NCBI RefSeq assembly: GCF_019977355.1
Contig: NZ_AP024655.1
Location: 4,464,001-4,528,000, forward strand
DNA from: Arthrobacter sp. NicSoilB8
GTDB taxonomy: Bacteria > Actinomycetota > Actinomycetes > Actinomycetales > Micrococcaceae
Direction: 5' to 3'
Length of the DNA: 64,000 bases
This document shows positions 61,742-64,000 of this stretch, piece by piece. How positions within the stretch are numbered: the stretch's first letter is position 1; the number at the start of each line of letters is the position of its first letter. Both the position numbers and the translations under genes were made by a program. Below the pieces are notes generated by a model. That model was not told the DNA's origin, made no database searches, and was given only the letters and a program-made list of their open reading frames with translations.

Positions 61742-62133
61742 CCGAGCCCTTGCCTCGCGGGGACGGCACCCCCGCACTTCCCGCCGAACTGCCCGCCGCA
61801 CTGGCCAGTGAACTGCAGGCGATCATCCAGGCCGTGGACGGCGTGACAGCGGTCTACCCGGCGCGCCCGCTCTGGCAGACAATCGCGGGAGCGGCCCGCT
61901 CCGCCGTGATCGGAGAAGCCCATGCGCCGGTTGACGTCACCACCTCCGGCGCCGGCACGGCCGTGACGGCGGTCAAGGCGCGCATCGGCGTGAGCGGGGC
62001 GTACCCCGCACCGGACGTGGCCCGGGCCGTGGCCGCGGCGGTGCGGCGGCACCTGAGTCCGCAGCCTGTGACCGTGCAGGTCGGCATCGTTCGGATCAGC
62101 ACCGCCCCGACCGACAGCCCGCAGAGCGGCTGA
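61738..62133 (+). CDS. Short Asp23-like protein
   Basis: A 131-residue protein starting at an ATGA overlap. The middle (LQAIIQAVDGVTAVYPARPLWQTIAG and VTTSGAGTAVTAVKARIGVSGAYPAPDVARAVAAAVRRHLSPQPVTVQVGIVRIS) has the helix-strand-helix order of an Asp23 fold. It closes the operon. No signal peptide or membrane helix is seen. Confidence 0.68.
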   Translation: MTEPLPRGDGTPALPAELPAALASELQAIIQAVDGVTAVYPARPLWQTIAGAARSAVIGEAHAPVDVTTSGAGTAVTAVKARIGVSGAYPAPDVARAVAAAVRRHLSPQPVTVQVGIVRISTAPTDSPQSG

Positions 62134-62628
62134 CGGGCAGCGTGCAGACCGGCAGCGCGCAGACCGATACCGCCAAAGCGGCACCCGCTAAGTCGGCGCC
62201 GACCAGGCCGAAACCGCCTGCGCCCGGCAAAAAATGTGACAAAAGACAGCGGACGACAACTGAAGCTAAGATGATCGACAGTTGTCGAACGCGGCCGGGG
62301 ACGGGCGACCCGTGAACAGGCGGTGCCGGCGGCCGCGGATTACGGCCGTGCCGGCGTCGCGTTTTGCGCCCAAAGCCCGCGAAGGACGCGGGTTCCGGGC
62401 CCTCGCCGGCACTGCGCGGGAGGGTGGCGCCGCCGGGAGAACGCGGCATGTCACCGACCAGACGGTCCACTTTCGCGGACCGACGCGACAACAGGGGCCG
62501 CGAAATACCGGCCCTAATCTTGACCTACCCGCCAAAACTGTTACCTCCGTCACACTCTGACGGATCCGTGCGGCCCGCATCGCGGAACCCCCGCCCGCTG
62601 CGGCCGCCTGTGACAAGGAAGAAGCCTC
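62134..62628. promoter_or_regulatory. Long upstream region of the amino-acid permease
   Basis: About 495 bases lie between the Asp23 operon and the permease. At 62254-62287 CGACAACTG and CAGTTGTCG form a perfect inverted repeat with a 16-base spacer, in an AT-richer patch. The next 250 bases are very GC-rich with many self-complementary stretches, and TTGACC at 62520 is a candidate -35. GAAGGAGC-like ribosome binding site letters (AAGGAAGAAG) precede the ATG. I see no small gene here and could not confirm a riboswitch. Confidence 0.4.
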
Positions 62629-64000
62629 ATGTCTGAACGCACCACCGCGGCCGCACCGGCCACTGCAGAATCTGACATTGCCCACTCTGGAACCGCCGCA
62701 ACCCGTGACGCCGCCGCCGGGAACCGCGAGCCGCACCTCGCCCGCGCCCTTGGCAACCGCCATATCCAGCTACTCGCCATCGGCGGCGCCATCGGTACCG
62801 GCCTGTTCATGGGCTCCGGCAAGACCATCTCCCTCGCCGGTCCGTCCGTCATCTTCGTCTACATGATCATCGGCTTCATGCTGTTTTTCGTCATGCGGGC
62901 CATGGGCGAGATCTTGCTCTCCAACCTGAACTACAAGTCCTTCAGCGACTTCGCCGGCGACCTGCTGGGCCCCTGGGCCGGCTTCTTCACCGGCTGGTCC
63001 TACTGGTTCTTCTGGGTAGTCACCGGCGTCGCGGACATCGTCGCCATCGCCGGCTACGTGGACAAGCTCGCGCCGGGCACGCCCCTGTGGATTCCTGCCC
63101 TGATCACGCCCGTGGTGCTGGTCCTCCTGAACCTCCCCACCGTCAAGGCGTTCGGTGAAGCTGAGTTCTGGTTTGCCATCATCAAGGTGGTGGCCATCGT
63201 GGCCCTGATCATCACCGGCGCGGTCATGATCGCCACCCACTTCACGTCCCCGAACGGCGCCGAAGCCAACCTCGCCAACATGTGGAACGACGGCGGCATG
63301 TTCCCGCACGGCATGTTCGGCTTCATCCTCGGCTTCCAGATCGCCATCTTCGCCTTCGCCGGCATCGAGCTGGTGGGCACCGCCGCCGCCGAAACCAAGG
63401 ACCCGGAGAAGAACCTGCCGCGTGCCATCAACTCCATCCCGGTCCGCGTCCTCCTGTTCTACGTGGGCGCCCTGGTGGTCATCATGGCCGTCAACCCGTG
63501 GCGCACCATCGATCCGGCCAGCAGCCCGTTCATCGGCATGTTCACCCTGGCCGGGCTGGGGATCGCCGCCGTGGTCATCAACCTCGTGGTCCTGACCTCC
63601 GCCGCCTCCAGCGCCAACTCCGGGATCTACTCGACCTCCCGCATGATCTACGGGCTCGCCCAGGACGGTAACGCGCCGAAGGCCTTCGGCAAGCTGAGCC
63701 TTCGCAAAGTCCCGCAGAACGCCCTGCTGTTCTCCTGCATCTTCCTGCTGGCAGGGCTCGTCCTTCTCTACGCCGGAGACTCGGTGATCGGCGCATTCAC
63801 GATCGTCACCTCCGTTGCCTCCGTGCTGACCATGTTCGTGTGGTCCATGATCCTCATCAGCTACATCGTGTTCCGCCGCCGGCGGCCGGCCCTGCACGCG
63901 GCCTCGGCCTTCAAGATGCCCGGCTCCGCGTTCATGCCGTACGTGGTGCTCGCGTTCTTCGTGTTCATGCTCGTGGCGCTGGCCCAGGCCGACGACACCA
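62629..64000 (+). CDS. cycA: D-serine/D-alanine/glycine permease (partial, runs off the window)
   Basis: The frame from ATG 62629 is open to the window edge and covers 457 codons. After a 35-residue hydrophilic leader the protein tracks E. coli CycA closely: NRHIQLLAIGGAIGTGLFMGSGKTISLAGPS, VYMIIGFMLFFVMRAMGE, SFSDFAGDLLGPWAGFFTGW, GIELVGTAAAETKDPEKNLPRAINSIPVRV and SAASSANSGIYSTSRMIYGLAQ. It should import D-serine, D-alanine, glycine and probably D-cycloserine with protons. The C-terminal helices are missing because of the window end. Confidence 0.92.
   Translation, partial: MSERTTAAAPATAESDIAHSGTAATRDAAAGNREPHLARALGNRHIQLLAIGGAIGTGLFMGSGKTISLAGPSVIFVYMIIGFMLFFVMRAMGEILLSNLNYKSFSDFAGDLLGPWAGFFTGWSYWFFWVVTGVADIVAIAGYVDKLAPGTPLWIPALITPVVLVLLNLPTVKAFGEAEFWFAIIKVVAIVALIITGAVMIATHFTSPNGAEANLANMWNDGGMFPHGMFGFILGFQIAIFAFAGIELVGTAAAETKDPEKNLPRAINSIPVRVLLFYVGALVVIMAVNPWRTIDPASSPFIGMFTLAGLGIAAVVINLVVLTSAASSANSGIYSTSRMIYGLAQDGNAPKAFGKLSLRKVPQNALLFSCIFLLAGLVLLYAGDSVIGAFTIVTSVASVLTMFVWSMILISYIVFRRRRPALHAASAFKMPGSAFMPYVVLAFFVFMLVALAQADDT

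Noticed and set aside
62290..62560. Possible c-di-AMP (ydaO) or glycine riboswitch upstream of cycA
   Set aside because: A few letters (GGGGACGGGCGACCC) looked suggestive but the remaining conserved segments are missing; a covariance-model search would be decisive.

Overview
The window is about 67 percent G+C, densely coded, and carries genes typical of actinobacteria: purF-purM, a DUF3073 protein, an HspR-type HAIR operator in front of clpB, many ATGA/GTGA gene overlaps and several apparently leaderless genes. Gene content and protein similarity fit the Arthrobacter/Pseudarthrobacter group (Micrococcaceae). This is inference from family knowledge, not a database search. No rRNA, tRNA, CRISPR array, integrase, transposase or prophage gene was found.

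Layout. 0-3.6 kb: the end of an allantoin/glyoxylate operon (gcl, glycerate kinase, allB, an orphan winged-helix regulator). 3.7-8.5 kb: two near-identical peroxiredoxins flanking a secreted beta-lactamase-like serine hydrolase, an AbiEi-like/nuclease-like protein, a methyltransferase and a small membrane protein. Three copies of a symmetric intergenic repeat (family B) lie here. 8.5-16.8 kb: housekeeping genes purF, purM, a VOC protein, DUF3073, a septum-formation-like protein and clpB. 16.8-23.5 kb: a LacI-MFS-SDR-BKACE-glycerate kinase cassette that reads as an oxidative 2-deoxyribonate route. It is bracketed by arrays of a second symmetric repeat (family A, GGACATGTCC cores at fixed 29/32-bp steps). 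23.5-31.5 kb: an AhpD-like protein, a molybdate transport operon with its own TOBE regulator, a flavin oxidase, a DUF4031-HD fusion, and SRPBCC, YccF and YceI proteins.

31.8-42.7 kb: a secreted phosphoesterase and a GH16-like lipoprotein, then a divergent operon for a surface polysaccharide: two GT2 enzymes, an HPr-kinase-like ATPase, a GT2-flippase fusion, a large polytopic protein, two small membrane proteins and a secreted LamG-like protein. 42.9-50.4 kb: trpF, hutD, a polyamine-type ABC transporter (potADBC order) and a divergent GntR regulator with a cache-domain protein. 50.4-51.3 kb: a guanidine-III riboswitch in front of a pair of SMR exporters. 51.4-57.8 kb: an aldo/keto reductase, an MBL hydrolase, a DEAD-box helicase, a small conserved-looking protein and two methyltransferases.

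57.8-62.1 kb: a tightly overlapped envelope-stress operon (Asp23, a small membrane protein, a second Asp23-like protein, a DUF6286-like protein, an AmaP-like protein, CsbD, a sigma factor, an anti-sigma zinc finger fused to an Asp23 domain, and a further short Asp23-like protein), preceded by a CRP/GlxR-like site. The window ends inside cycA, a D-serine/D-alanine/glycine permease.

The most novel items are the two geometrically strict repeat families, the deoxyribonate cassette between the family A arrays, and the Asp23 operon with its own sigma/anti-sigma pair.
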